Assembly (NCBI RefSeq): GCF_014873495.1
Contig: NZ_JADBGF010000001.1
Location: forward strand, 620,001 to 684,000
DNA: 64,000 bases
From: Streptomyces stelliscabiei
GTDB lineage: Bacteria; Actinomycetota; Actinomycetes; Streptomycetales; Streptomycetaceae
Reading direction: 5' to 3'
The notes under the pieces are model-generated. The model was not told the DNA's origin, ran no database searches, and was given only the letters and a program-made list of their open reading frames with translations. A program made the translations under genes and the position numbers. This document shows positions 37,035 to 46,434 of the stretch, piece by piece. Position 1 is the first letter of the stretch. Every line of letters starts with the position of its first letter.

Positions 37035-37706
37035 TCAGGCGGTGCTCAGCGACGCCAGCCGCGAGGCCGCCGCCCGCACCCGAGCGGCGACGGACTCGAT
37101 GTCGAACTCGTGCATGGCCACCACGCCGACCGAGGCACCCACCGCGCCCGGGACCTCGAATCCCACCGCGATCCCGGTGGCACCCTGCTGGAGTTGTCCC
37201 GAGGTGATGCTGTAGCCCAGCTCCCGGGCCCGCACGATCTCCTCGGGCTCGTCCGGCAGGGGCTGCTGCAGCGCGAGGATGGCGACGCCGTTCGCCCCTC
37301 TTTCCAGTGGATGCCGTACACCGATGCGGTAGCCCACCTGGACCGGGCCCTGCTGGACGGTCGGCTGGGCTCCCGCCACCGGAACGCACTCCCCCGCCCC
37401 GTGCGCCAGCGTCAGAAAGGCCGAGGCGCCGGTGGCGTCGGCGAGTTCCTGCAGAACCGGCTGGGCCGCCGGTACCAGCTGATGCTGGAAGCGCCCCGCG
37501 AGGGTGGCGGCGCCCGCGCCGAGCCGTACCCGCTTGCCCTGCCGGGAGACCAGCGCGTGCTCCTCCAGTGTCTGCACGATCCGGTACGCGACGGCTCGAT
37601 CGATCTCCAGTCGCGCCGCCAGGTCCGCCACCGTCAGGCCGTCGGCCGCCAGGGAGATCAGATCCAGAGCCCGAAGCCCGCGATCCAGTCCTTGCAGGGT
37701 GGCCAT
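37035..37706 (-). CDS. IclR-family transcriptional regulator of the homogentisate operon
   Basis: A 223-residue protein starting MATLQGLDRGLRALDL, with AGGAGG ahead of the ATG. An N-terminal winged helix (LTVADLAARLEIDRAVAYRIVQTLEEH) is followed by the IclR effector domain (about 75-220), somewhat shorter than the usual 250 residues. It is divergent from hmgA, and IclR proteins commonly control aromatic catabolic operons, so it is the likely regulator of hmgA and its followers. A dyad lies in the shared intergenic region. Confidence 0.93.
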   Translation of the reverse strand: MATLQGLDRGLRALDLISLAADGLTVADLAARLEIDRAVAYRIVQTLEEHALVSRQGKRVRLGAGAATLAGRFQHQLVPAAQPVLQELADATGASAFLTLAHGAGECVPVAGAQPTVQQGPVQVGYRIGVRHPLERGANGVAILALQQPLPDEPEEIVRARELGYSITSGQLQQGATGIAVGFEVPGAVGASVGVVAMHEFDIESVAARVRAAASRLASLSTA

Positions 37707-37822
37707 CAGCACCTCCTGAATCCCGCGGCGGCACACGCACGCGCGGAAGTCGACAGATCTTCTTCGGGCGCCACGCTAGGCCACGTCACACCGATGGGCG
37801 GCCCCGTCCCGTAAGACCGGCC

Positions 37823-37896
37823 TTGACTGAGTCGCCGCCAAGACCCTACGTTCACATCGTTCCCCCCAATGCACAAAAATGTGCGCTGAGCGCACA
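37823..37896 (+). promoter_or_regulatory. hmgA promoter and IclR operator candidates
   Basis: TTGACT at 37823-37828 and TACGTT at 37847-37852 (18-base spacing) could be the -35 and -10 boxes. Downstream, TGTGCGC-TGA-GCGCACA (37880-37896) is a perfect dyad overlapping a second one, GCACA-AAAA-TGTGC (37871-37884). A repressor bound there would lie just past the start of transcription. Confidence 0.6.
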
Positions 37897-37938
37897 CAAT
37901 GCGCGGCACCGCCACTCCGCGAACCCGAGGAGAGAGAC

Positions 37939-39120
37939 ATGCCGTACTACCACCGGGCGGGCGCGGTTCCGCCGAAGCGTCACACCCAGCACCGGGACCC
38001 CGACGGGAACCTCTACTACGAAGAGCTGATGGGCGAGGAGGGCTTCTCCTCGGACTCCTCGCTGCTCTACCACCGGCACATTCCCTCGGCGGTGCGGGAG
38101 TACCGGGTGTGGGACGTGGGGGACCAGACCCTGGTGCCGAACCATCCCCTGCTGCCGCGTCACCTCGCCACGCACAAGCTGTTCAGGCAGGGCGCGTCCG
38201 GCATCGACGCGGTGACCGGCCGCAGGCTGCTGCTGGGCAACGAGGACGTACGCCTGGCGTATGTCGTGGCCGACGCGGCCAGCCCGTACTACCGCAACGC
38301 GATCGGCGACGAGTGTCTGTACGTCGAGGACGGGCGAGCGCGTGTGGAGACGGTCTTCGGGGATCTGGAGGTCGGCGACGGAGACTATGTGATCGTCCCG
38401 AGGGCGACCACGCACCGGATCGTGCCCGACGGGGTCGTTCGGATCTACGTGACCGAGGCGAACTCGCACATCGGGCCCGCGCGCCGCTACCTGTCCCAGC
38501 GCGGCCAGCTCCTGGAGCATGCGCCGTTCTGCGAGCGCGACTTCCGACTCCCGGACGGGCCGAGGCTCGTCGACGGCGAGAACGTCGAGGTGTACATCAA
38601 GCACCGCGGGCCGGGCAGCATCGTAGGGACGGTCCACACCCTGCCGTACCACCCGTTCGACGTCGTCGGCTGGGACGGCTGTCTCTACCCGTACGTGTTC
38701 AACATCCGTGACTTCGAGCCGGTCACGGGCCGGGTCCACCAGCCGCCGCCGGCACACCAGGTCTTCGAGGGCCACAACTTCGTGATCTGCAACTTCGTGC
38801 CGCGCAAGGTGGATTACCACCCGCTGTCCGTCCCGGTGCCGTACTACCACTCCAACGTCGACTCCGACGAGGTGATGTTCTACTGCGGCGGGGACTACGA
38901 GGCGCGCAAAGGCTCCGGCATCGGCCCGGGCTCCATCTCCCTGCACCCGGGCGGCCATCCCCACGGTCCCCAGCCGGGCGCCATGGAGCGGTCCATCGGG
39001 GCGGAGTTCTTCGACGAGCTCGCGGTCATGGTCGACACCTTCCGTCCCCTCCAGCTCGGCGAGGCCGCTCGCGCGACGGACGACGGGACGTACGCCTACT
39101 CCTGGGAGCGGAACCGATGA
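37939..39120 (+). CDS. hmgA: Homogentisate 1,2-dioxygenase
   Basis: A 393-residue cupin-type Fe(II) dioxygenase starting MPYYHRAGAVPPKRHTQHR, with GAGGAGAGAG upstream. It carries ECLYVEDGRARVETVFGDLEVGDGDYV in the first cupin and, in the catalytic part, YYHSNVDSDEVMFYCGG and HPGGHPHGPQPGAME, which hold the His/Glu iron ligands. It opens the ring of homogentisate to 4-maleylacetoacetate. It is the first gene of a three-gene set joined by 4-base overlaps, under divergent IclR control. Confidence 0.95.
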   Translation: MPYYHRAGAVPPKRHTQHRDPDGNLYYEELMGEEGFSSDSSLLYHRHIPSAVREYRVWDVGDQTLVPNHPLLPRHLATHKLFRQGASGIDAVTGRRLLLGNEDVRLAYVVADAASPYYRNAIGDECLYVEDGRARVETVFGDLEVGDGDYVIVPRATTHRIVPDGVVRIYVTEANSHIGPARRYLSQRGQLLEHAPFCERDFRLPDGPRLVDGENVEVYIKHRGPGSIVGTVHTLPYHPFDVVGWDGCLYPYVFNIRDFEPVTGRVHQPPPAHQVFEGHNFVICNFVPRKVDYHPLSVPVPYYHSNVDSDEVMFYCGGDYEARKGSGIGPGSISLHPGGHPHGPQPGAMERSIGAEFFDELAVMVDTFRPLQLGEAARATDDGTYAYSWERNR

Positions 39121-40001
39121 ACGCCCCACGGACACCCGGGGTCCCGGTCCCCCCGGTGCTCGCCGGCCTGTTCGACGACGCGGCGGTCTTCCCGCCCGGC
39201 GGCCTGCCCCTGGAACGGGCCGTCCCCGCCCATGTACGGCACACCCGCAGCGCCCACGCGGAGCTGGTCGGCGCGTTCGTCCTGGCCGCCCAGGACATCG
39301 CCCGGCTCGCCGAGCTGACCGCCGCCCTCCCCGAGCACTCCTTCGGCCTCTCGGTGACCGTCGCGCTCCCGGATGTCTCCGACGCCCTCACCGCGGCGCG
39401 CCGGATCCCGGCCGTGCGGCTGGTCGGCCTGGAGGTGGCCGTAGCGGACGGCGTCGGCGCCGCCACGGTCGTGCCCGCGCTGGCCGAGGCGATCGACGAC
39501 GACACCGACCTCACGGTCTATGTCGAGGTGCCGCGCGACGCCCGGCGCGAGCCGTTGCTCGCCGCGCTCGCCGGGACCCCTTACCTGGCCAAGTTCCGGA
39601 CCGGAGGCGTGCGCGCCGACCTCTACCCCGACGAGCGTGAACTCGCCGCGGCCGTCCTGGCCGCGGTGCGGGCCGGGGTGGCGTTCAAGGCGACGGCCGG
39701 ACTGCACCACGCCCTGCGCACCACCGACCCGGTGACCGGATTCGAGCAGCACGGGTTCCTCAACCTGCTCGTGGCCACCGACGCGGCTGTCCAAGGTGCC
39801 GAGGAGGAGGAGTTGGTCCGGCTGCTGGCCGACCGTGACGGCGACCGGATCGCCGCGCGGGTGCGCGCCCTGTCACCCCGGGTCCGTGACCTGTTCCGCT
39901 CCTTCGGCACCTGCTCCGTGGCCGAACCCGCCGCCGAGTCGGCCGGACTGGGACTCCTGCCCGCCACGACGATCGCCGACCTGACCGAGGTGTCCGCATG
40001 A
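39117..40001 (+). CDS. Conserved protein of unknown function in the homogentisate operon
   Basis: A 294-residue soluble protein starting MNAPRTPGVPVPPVLAGLFDD. Features: LFDDAAVFPPGGLPLERAV near the start, LVGAFVLAAQD, PYLAKFRTGGVRADLYPDE, and VAFKATAGLHHALR. The alternating beta-alpha layout with a late KFRTGG and AFKATAGLHH suggests a TIM-barrel-like enzyme, but I know no family. Four-base overlaps with both hmgA and fahA strongly imply a role in the same pathway. Since the operon lacks an obvious maleylacetoacetate isomerase, that step or a related repair step could be its job (inference). Confidence 0.85.
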   Translation: MNAPRTPGVPVPPVLAGLFDDAAVFPPGGLPLERAVPAHVRHTRSAHAELVGAFVLAAQDIARLAELTAALPEHSFGLSVTVALPDVSDALTAARRIPAVRLVGLEVAVADGVGAATVVPALAEAIDDDTDLTVYVEVPRDARREPLLAALAGTPYLAKFRTGGVRADLYPDERELAAAVLAAVRAGVAFKATAGLHHALRTTDPVTGFEQHGFLNLLVATDAAVQGAEEEELVRLLADRDGDRIAARVRALSPRVRDLFRSFGTCSVAEPAAESAGLGLLPATTIADLTEVSA

Positions 40002-41194
40002 CCAGCACCACCCCGTTGACCGTCCCGGCCGAGTCACTGTTCGGCCTGACCAACCTGCCCTACGGCGTCTACTCGGTGCCCGGGCGGGAGCCGCGCGTGG
40101 CGACCCGCTACGGCGACCACGTCGTGGACCTGGCCGTCCTGCTGGGCGACGACGTCTTCGCCCGCACGAGCCTGAACGCCTTCATGGCCCAGGGCCACAC
40201 CCGCTGGGTCGCGGTCCGGGCCGCGATCACCGAGCGGCTCCGGGGCGAGGTTCCCGCCGAGGCGGTCCACGACCTGGGCGCGGTGACACTGCACCTGCCG
40301 TTCGAGGTCGCCGACTACGTCGACTTCTACGCCTCCGAGCACCACGCCTCGAACCTGGGCCGGCTCTTCCGGCCCGACAACCCCGACCCGCTGATGCCGA
40401 ACTGGAAGCACCTTCCGGTCGGCTACCACGGCCGCGCGGCCTCGGTCGTCGTCTCGGGCACCGACATCGTCCGGCCCTCCGGGCAGCGCAAGGGCCCTCA
40501 GGACCCGGCGCCGGTCTTCGGACCCTCGACCCGTCTCGACATCGAGGCCGAGCTCGGCTTCGTCCTCGGCACCGGCAGCGCCATGGGCGATCGCATCGCC
40601 GCCGAGGACGCGGAGCGCCACATCTTCGGGGTGGTGCTCTTCAACGACTGGTCCGCGCGTGACATCCAGGCCTGGGAGTACGTCCCGCTCGGCCCGAACC
40701 TGGGCAAGTCGTTCGCCTCCACGATCTCGCCGTGGGTGGTGCCGCTGCTCGCCCTGGACGCCGCCCGGGTCCCGGTCCCGGCCCAGGAGCCGGCCGTGCT
40801 GCCGTATCTGCGGATGGAGCGGCCGTGGGGCCTCGACATCGACCTCACGGTGTCGTGGAACGGTCAGGTCGTCTCCCGGCCGCCGTACGCCGCGATGTAC
40901 TGGTCCCCCGCCCAGATGCTGGCCCACCAGACCGTCAACGGGGCGCCCTCGCGCACCGGCGACCTGTTCGCGTCCGGAACCGTCTCCGGTCCGCGGAAGG
41001 ATCAGCGCGGTGCCTTCATCGAGCTGACCTGGGGCGGCAAAGAACCAATCACGGTCAACGGTCGGCAGCGCACGTTTTTGGAGGACGGGGACGAGATCGT
41101 CCTGGCCGCCACGGCGCCGGGCGCCGACGGAACCCGCCTCGGCTTCGGCGAGGCCCGCGGCCGGATCACCGGCGGCAGGCGGGAGGCGTACTGA
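39998..41194 (+). CDS. fahA: Fumarylacetoacetase
   Basis: A 398-residue protein starting [17 protein letters not shown]. The full-length FAH layout is present: an SH3-like N-domain ([12 protein letters not shown]), [17 protein letters not shown] with the catalytic His, [15 protein letters not shown], the metal-site [33 protein letters not shown], and [19 protein letters not shown]. It splits fumarylacetoacetate into fumarate and acetoacetate. It overlaps the preceding gene by 4 bases, and a strong hairpin follows its stop. Confidence 0.96.
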   Translation: MTSTTPLTVPAESLFGLTNLPYGVYSVPGREPRVATRYGDHVVDLAVLLGDDVFARTSLNAFMAQGHTRWVAVRAAITERLRGEVPAEAVHDLGAVTLHLPFEVADYVDFYASEHHASNLGRLFRPDNPDPLMPNWKHLPVGYHGRAASVVVSGTDIVRPSGQRKGPQDPAPVFGPSTRLDIEAELGFVLGTGSAMGDRIAAEDAERHIFGVVLFNDWSARDIQAWEYVPLGPNLGKSFASTISPWVVPLLALDAARVPVPAQEPAVLPYLRMERPWGLDIDLTVSWNGQVVSRPPYAAMYWSPAQMLAHQTVNGAPSRTGDLFASGTVSGPRKDQRGAFIELTWGGKEPITVNGRQRTFLEDGDEIVLAATAPGADGTRLGFGEARGRITGGRREAY

Positions 41195-41249
41195 GTCGGA
41201 GGTGGGCTCGCCGCGGGAGCGGTCGCCGACAGCGACCGGGGCGGGCAGG

Positions 41250-41279
41250 CGCGAGGGCAGGATTCGTCCTGCCCTCGCG
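41250..41279 (+). terminator. Terminator of the hmgA operon
   Basis: Perfect 13-base arms, CGCGAGGGCAGGA and its complement, closed by a TTCG tetraloop, 56 bases past the fahA stop. Confidence 0.88.
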
Positions 41280-41354
41280 GCGTCCGGCGGAAGCGGCCAC
41301 GCTGGTCATGAGCCCACACCGGCGGATATCCGCCGGGCGAAGGAGCTGATCGCC

Positions 41355-42029
41355 ATGACGCACCAGGTGGCATTCTCGGACCCTCCGGTCCGACCGGTCC
41401 AGGTGAACGCGCGCATCGACGCGCCACTGTCCCGATGGCTGTGGCTCGTGAAATGGATCCTCGCCATCCCGCACTACATCGTGCTGTTCTTCCTGTGGAT
41501 CGCCTTCGGCGTGGTGACGGTGATCGCGTTCTTCGCCATCCTGTTCACCGAGCGTTACCCCCGCGCGTTGTTCGACTTCAATGTGGGAGTGATGCGCTGG
41601 AGTTGGCGGGTCGCCTACTACGCGTACGACGCCCTCGGCACCGATCGGTACCCGCCTTTCAGCCTGGGCGAGGAACCGGACTACCCGGCCCGGCTGGACA
41701 TCGCCTACCCGGAGCGACTCTCGCGCGGCCTGGTGCTGGTGAAATGGTGGCTGCTGGCGATCCCGCAGTACCTGGTCGTCGGGTTCTTCCTCGGCGGCGC
41801 CCACGTCGGCTGGTGGTCAGGCGGCCTGATCGGCCTGCTGACGGTCGTCGCGGCCGTGATCCTGGCCTTCACCGAGAAGTATCCGAAGGACCTGTTCGAC
41901 CTGATCATCGGCCTCAACAGGTGGGTCCTGCGGGTCTCGGCCTACGCCGCGCTGATGACGGACGCGTACCCGCCGTTCCGCCTGGACCTGGGCGGCGCGG
42001 AGGAGACCACTCGGGAAACGCGGACCTGA
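41355..42029 (+). CDS. DUF4389-type membrane protein
   Basis: A 224-residue protein starting [17 protein letters not shown], with AAGGAG upstream. It contains two copies of a unit made of a hydrophobic helix pair followed by an amphipathic segment: [22 protein letters not shown] with [20 protein letters not shown], and [19 protein letters not shown] with [20 protein letters not shown]. This is the layout of DUF4389 proteins. Function unknown; it often lies near stress genes, as here at the left edge of the dormancy island. Confidence 0.85.
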   Translation: MTHQVAFSDPPVRPVQVNARIDAPLSRWLWLVKWILAIPHYIVLFFLWIAFGVVTVIAFFAILFTERYPRALFDFNVGVMRWSWRVAYYAYDALGTDRYPPFSLGEEPDYPARLDIAYPERLSRGLVLVKWWLLAIPQYLVVGFFLGGAHVGWWSGGLIGLLTVVAAVILAFTEKYPKDLFDLIIGLNRWVLRVSAYAALMTDAYPPFRLDLGGAEETTRETRT

Positions 42030-42082
42030 TCGCCCGGTAGCGGCGACGGCGCCTCGAAGCACCGCCCGATCCGGTCCGGTGC

Positions 42083-42418
42083 ATGCCCTCGGTGCCCGAG
42101 GGCCGCGAGTTCCTCTCCAAGGTTCTCGCCTCCTGGGACTGTGCCGGTTCGGGGGAGCACGCGTTGCTGCTGCTCTCCGAGACCCTGACGAACGCCGTCC
42201 AGCACGCCGAGGGTCCCATCGGGCTGCAGGTGTGCTGTACCGCGACGGACCTCACGGTCGAGGTCAACGACCGCAGTCCCCACCTCCCCCAGCCCCGTCT
42301 CGCCGCCGAGGACGAGGAGTCCGGCCGAGGACTGCTCCTGGTCCGCGCCCTGGCCGACAGCTGGGGGGTACGCCCCACGGACGAGGGGAAGACCACCTGG
42401 TTCACGCTCAAGCTGTGA
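42083..42418 (+). CDS. ATP-binding protein of the anti-sigma factor (RsbW/HATPase_c_2) type
   Basis: A 111-residue protein. An in-frame stop at 42038 leaves the ATG at 42083 as the only good start. It has the GHKL fold boxes: LLLSETLTNAVQHA (N box), DLTVEVNDRSP (G1-like) and ESGRGLLLVRALADSWGV (G2). This family binds anti-anti-sigma or sigma factors and phosphorylates STAS proteins. It is somewhat shorter than usual at the N-terminus, and no strong ribosome site is visible. A broken STAS gene lies 4.6 kb away. Confidence 0.82.
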   Translation: MPSVPEGREFLSKVLASWDCAGSGEHALLLLSETLTNAVQHAEGPIGLQVCCTATDLTVEVNDRSPHLPQPRLAAEDEESGRGLLLVRALADSWGVRPTDEGKTTWFTLKL

Positions 42419-42947
42419 TCGCACGCCCGGGAATCACTGCGGGGACCGTGCGGACCGTCGGGGGCCTGGGGGGCGGTAGTGGATGAGGCCGCCGTCGTCT
42501 TCACCGCCCGGTGCGGTGACCGCGTCTTCCTCACGCCCACGGCCTCCTCGCCCTGGCCCCGAAGGCACAGAGGCCGGCCGTACGACGGCAGGGAGCGCCT
42601 CGGTACGGGGTGGCGCGTCCCCCGTGTCGGCCGACCTCACCGGCCATGGTCCCGCCCCGCTGACCCACATCGCGTGATCGGAAGGGCTTCCCCGACGCAT
42701 CCCGGCGTACCCGCGCGTGGCGATCACCGGCGGCCCGGTCCACCACTGCAGGAACCCTCCTCGCGTGTCCGTTTTCGCTGGTCCGCCGGGTGCACATGCG
42801 CCGGGGCGGGAAAGGGGTAATTCTCGAAGGAGACGACGCATCTCACTCGGCACGCCGACGGCATCCGGACCTCCACGTATCGGACGCGCTCACCGTCACC
42901 CACATGCACCGTCGCTTCCAGCTTCGTACGAGACGGAGGCCGCCGCC
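42419..42947. other. Intergenic region upstream of the first universal stress gene
   Basis: About 530 bases in which I see no credible gene. It should hold the promoter of the gene at 42948. No copy of the 16-bp palindrome found elsewhere in the island is evident; the nearest partial is a GGACC-N4-GGACC direct pair near 42442-42456. Confidence 0.4.
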
Positions 42948-43832
42948 ATGCAACCCGTTGTCACCGTGGGCCTGGACGGCTCACCCGAGAGCCTTGCCGC
43001 CGCCCGCTGGGCCGCCGACGAGGCCGAGAAGCGCAAGCTGACCCTGCGACTGCTGCACGCGTGGCCGCTGCTGGCGCCGGAACCGGCCCGCGTGTCCTCG
43101 GAGGTCGATCAGAACTACTGGGCGAAGCGGCTCGTCCACACCGCGCGGGCGGAGCTCCAGACCCGCCATCCGGGACTGCTGGTCGTCGGGAGCCTGGTCT
43201 CCGACGACGCCCAGAACGCCCTGCTCCAGGCGGCTACCGAGTCCGAGATGACCGTGCTCGGCTCGCACAGGCTCGAATCGGTGGAGAGCTACTTCCTCGG
43301 AGACATCAGTCTGCCGGTCGTCGCACGGGCCCAGCGGCCGGTCATCCTCGTCCGCGCCGACGCCCGCCAGGGGCGGGCCGGGGACCAGGAACCCGTTCAG
43401 GCAGCCACGAGCCGCGTGGTCGTGGCTCTGAAACTGCACCACTCCTCCGACGAACTGCTGGACTTCGCCTTCCACTCCGCCGCCGCCAGGGGCGTCCCGC
43501 TCCTGGCCGTCCACGGACGGAGCGTGCCGCTCCACGCACGCATGCCCTGGGGTGTGGACCACGAGGTCACCGAGGAACTGACCGGGGACGCGCGAAAGCT
43601 GCTGGACAAGGCGCTGCAGCCCTGGCGCGAGAAGTACCCGCAGGTGGAAGTGGACGACAGTGTGCGTCTGGCCGGCCACGCCAAGGCCGTCGTGCACGCC
43701 GCCGAGGGCGCCTCGCTCCTGGTGGTGGGACGCAGTGCGCACCGCCACGGCCTGGGATCCCACCTGGGCCACGTGGTGCAGGCAGCCCTCCATCATGTGC
43801 GGTGCCCGGTGGCCGTCGTCCCCCACAGCTGA
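42948..43832 (+). CDS. Universal stress protein, two-domain
   Basis: A 294-residue protein starting MQPVVTVGLDGSPESLAAA, with GGAGG upstream. Two UspA folds (about 1-140 and 150-294) each begin with a beta strand and a V(G)xDGS or VALKLHHSS loop. The second ends VVGRSAHRHGLGSHLGHVVQAALHHVRCPVAVVPH, with the ATP-binding G-2x-G-9x-G pattern altered. These proteins accumulate in low oxygen or dormancy. It is related to the other two-domain proteins at 50.8 and 52.8 kb. Confidence 0.93.
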   Translation: MQPVVTVGLDGSPESLAAARWAADEAEKRKLTLRLLHAWPLLAPEPARVSSEVDQNYWAKRLVHTARAELQTRHPGLLVVGSLVSDDAQNALLQAATESEMTVLGSHRLESVESYFLGDISLPVVARAQRPVILVRADARQGRAGDQEPVQAATSRVVVALKLHHSSDELLDFAFHSAAARGVPLLAVHGRSVPLHARMPWGVDHEVTEELTGDARKLLDKALQPWREKYPQVEVDDSVRLAGHAKAVVHAAEGASLLVVGRSAHRHGLGSHLGHVVQAALHHVRCPVAVVPHS

Positions 43833-44032
43833 GGCCGGCCGGCTGCCCGCCCGTCGCGTCCAACCTGTCCCGGCCTTCACCAGCACCTCTCCCCCTGTTC
43901 TTGACCGCCGCGACGCGTCCCACTCCCCCGCGCTCGCTGCTCGGTCATGCCCCTACACGCCCAGTCGCGAGGACAGCCGTGCCAGGCCATGGTCCCTGAA
44001 GCCTCCTAAAACGACTGTCATAAGAGGTGGTC

Positions 44033-44611
44033 ATGACGATCATCACCGTGAAGTCCCCGACGGGCCGTCCGAGCCAGGATCAGCGCCGCAGACTGGCCGA
44101 GACGCTCACGGACGCGGTCCTCGTGCCCGAGGTGGGGCAGTTCGCTCCGCCCGCGCGGGTCGGATTCCAGGTGCATTTCGTCGAACGTGAGCCCGACATG
44201 ATGGCGATCGGTGGTCGACGTGTCGCCGATATCGGCCCGGACGCCGATGTCATGGCGATCGACGTGGCGGTGATGGACGGAGACTGGCGGCAGGAGGTCA
44301 GGACCGCGGCGATCGAGCGTGTCCTGGCTCCCGGTCGACGCTCCGGCACCGTCGGGCTTCGCCGTCCGGGGCCGGTGGCGAAGCGCCGGCGCTCCTACCC
44401 CTTCCGCAACGGCACCCGCCACACCAGCGTGGTGCCGCCGCCGTCGGTCTCGCCCAGCTCCAGTCGGCCGCCCAGTTGTTCGGCGCGCTCCGCCATGTTC
44501 CGCAGTCCGCTGCGGCGGCCTTCGGCCGGGAGGCCGACTCCGTTGTCGACGACCGACAGCCTGACCTCCCGGCCGTCGGTGGAGAGCACCACCTCGGTCC
44601 GGTCCGCGTGA
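44033..44611 (+). pseudogene. Tautomerase-family protein, C-terminus replaced
   Basis: The start MTIITVKSPTGRPSQDQRRR follows AGAGGTGG. The first 99 residues (to about 44329) fit a tautomerase-like protein of DevR-type regulons (VLVPEVGQFAPPARVGFQVHFVERE). Beyond that the frame becomes Arg/Ser/Pro rich and overlaps the kinase gene on the other strand by 217 bases, which is unlikely to be a true sequence. I infer that about 40-50 residues have been lost by a frameshift or deletion. The catalytic Pro expected after Met is replaced by Thr, so activity is doubtful anyway. Confidence 0.6.
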
Positions 44612-46113
44612 GCGTGCCGGCCGACGTTGGTCAGGGCCTCGGAGAGCACCGCGACCACGTGGTCGGCGATCTCCTTCGGCACATCGGTGTCCAGCAGGCC
44701 CTCCATGCGCACACTGGGGGCGAAGCCGAGTACGGGGGCCGTCTCGCCGACGAGCCGCACGGCACGGGCCCGCAGACCTGCCTCCCCCACTCCCCCGCGG
44801 GTCCGCAGACCGAAGATCGTCGATCGGATGATCTTGATGGTCTCGTCGAGGTCGTCCACCGCCCGCACGACACGTTCCGACGCCTCCGCGTGCTCGATGA
44901 AGCGGCCCGCACTCTGGAGGGTCATCCCGGTGGCGAACAACCGCTGAATCGCCAGATCATGCAGGTCACGGGCGATCCGGTCGCGGTCCTTGAGCACCGC
45001 GACCTCCTCGGCCTCAAGACGGCGTTCCGCCAGCTCCATCGCGATCGCCGCCTGCGCGGCGAAACCCCGCAACGGGTCGATCTCCTTCTCCGTGAACGGC
45101 GTCTGCCCGGACTCCCTGACCAGGAGGAGAACGCCGCGTACGCCGCTCTCGCCCGTGCCGACGGGCACGGCGACGGCCGCTCCGAGCCCGGCGATCCTCG
45201 GTGGCTCGACCGGGACGCGCTTGTCCTGGGTGACATCCGCGCTGGTGACGGCGGTGACCCCGGAGAACGCCTCACCCATCAGAGTGCCGTCCACAGGCAG
45301 GACGAGGCCCTGGAAGACCTCCGCCTCCTCGCCCAGAGCCAGCTCCACCGCGAGCGAGTCCGTGTCCGCCATGGGCATCGCCACCACCGTGAGGGCCGCT
45401 CCGGTGATCTCCCGTGCCCGGTCGGCGATCAGACCGAGCACCTCGGCCCGCTCGCCCCCGGACATCAGCCGGTGCGTGATCTCGGCGTTCGCCCGCAGCC
45501 AGCGCTCCCGCAGCCGGGACTCCGCGTACAACCGGGCGTTGTCGATCGCGACCCCGGCCGCCACCGCCAGGGTGAGCGTGACCGAGACGTCCTCCTCGTC
45601 GAACTGGGCGCCACCCCGCTTCTCGGTCAGATACAGGTTCCCGAAGACCTGCTCACGCACTCGGATCGGGACTCCGAGGAAGGTGTTCATCGGCGGATGG
45701 TGGGGTGGGAAGCCGTACGAGGACGGGTGCTCGGAGATCTTCGCCAGGCGCAGCGGCTCGGGGTGGTGGATCAGCTCGCCGAGGATGCCGTGCCCCTCGG
45801 GGTACGGGCCGATGCGGGCGATCTGCTCCGCGCTGACGCCGACCGTGTGGAAGGCGGACAGTCGCCTGCCGTCGGGACCGATCACGCCGAGGGCGGCGTA
45901 CTCCGCGTCGACGAGAACCGCGGCGGCTTCGACGATGCTGCGCAGGGCCTGCTCCAGATCCAGCTCCCGGCCGACCGACAGCACCGCTTCGAGCAGGCTG
46001 TGCACCCGGTCCCGGGTGCCGCGGGCGGCGTCCAGCCGGGCCTGCAGCTCCTCCAGAAGCTCATCCAGCCTCAGCTGCGGCAGCCGAATCCGGGCTTCCT
46101 CGGGACTTCCCAC
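44395..46113 (-). CDS. Two-GAF sensor histidine kinase, DevS/DosT type
   Basis: A 572-residue kinase with a GTG start after AGGAGCG. GAF-A spans about 45-195, GAF-B about 215-365; HisKA_3 has H385 in RIARDLHDLAIQRL; the HATPase domain ends with VDNGVGLP and GSGL-like SGLRNMAERA. H139 in PPHHPPMNTFLGVP lies where, from memory, DevS carries its haem ligand, so it may sense O2, NO or CO. No transmembrane segment is seen. Its likely partner is the response regulator at 55209. It is divergent from a PNPOx-like gene. Confidence 0.93.
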   Translation of the reverse strand: MGSPEEARIRLPQLRLDELLEELQARLDAARGTRDRVHSLLEAVLSVGRELDLEQALRSIVEAAAVLVDAEYAALGVIGPDGRRLSAFHTVGVSAEQIARIGPYPEGHGILGELIHHPEPLRLAKISEHPSSYGFPPHHPPMNTFLGVPIRVREQVFGNLYLTEKRGGAQFDEEDVSVTLTLAVAAGVAIDNARLYAESRLRERWLRANAEITHRLMSGGERAEVLGLIADRAREITGAALTVVAMPMADTDSLAVELALGEEAEVFQGLVLPVDGTLMGEAFSGVTAVTSADVTQDKRVPVEPPRIAGLGAAVAVPVGTGESGVRGVLLLVRESGQTPFTEKEIDPLRGFAAQAAIAMELAERRLEAEEVAVLKDRDRIARDLHDLAIQRLFATGMTLQSAGRFIEHAEASERVVRAVDDLDETIKIIRSTIFGLRTRGGVGEAGLRARAVRLVGETAPVLGFAPSVRMEGLLDTDVPKEIADHVVAVLSEALTNVGRHAHADRTEVVLSTDGREVRLSVVDNGVGLPAEGRRSGLRNMAERAEQLGGRLELGETDGGGTTLVWRVPLRKG

Positions 46114-46275
46114 CAGCGCTCCTCAAGGTCCCCTGACAACGCACGGACCTCCGTCGGTCCGGTCGTGTGCCACGGTAGTACCCGGCCGGCGAGCGTGGTA
46201 GCGAGTCGCTCCGGGTGGCAGGTGCTCCACCGGCGCAGTCCCGGGCCGGGCCGACACAGCAGCCGCGACACCCTC

Positions 46276-46325
46276 CGGCCCCAGCGGGGGGACCGGTGGT
46301 CCCCCCGCTGGGGCCGAACGGCCCT
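46276..46325. promoter_or_regulatory. 19-bp perfect inverted repeat fused to a DevR-like box
   Basis: Arms 46276-46294 and 46298-46316 are perfectly complementary around a GGT centre. The right arm runs into GGGGCCGAACGGCCCT (46310-46325), the palindrome also found upstream of the USP operon. The site sits between the divergent kinase and PNPOx-like genes, about 165 bases from the kinase start and 110 from the other. The remaining spacer from 46114 to 46434 shows no gene. Confidence 0.8.
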
Positions 46326-46434
46326 GGCGTGCGCGATCTCCGCGCGTTCGAATGGCCCGGACGGCCCGGACACGTTCACGCGTGGCTGCGGCGGACAGCG
46401 GCCGAACGACCCGACGACGATACGGATACCTGCC

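Noticed and set aside
42419..42947. Hidden gene in the 530-base gap before the first USP gene
   Set aside because: No frame has a ribosome site, motif or sensible composition.
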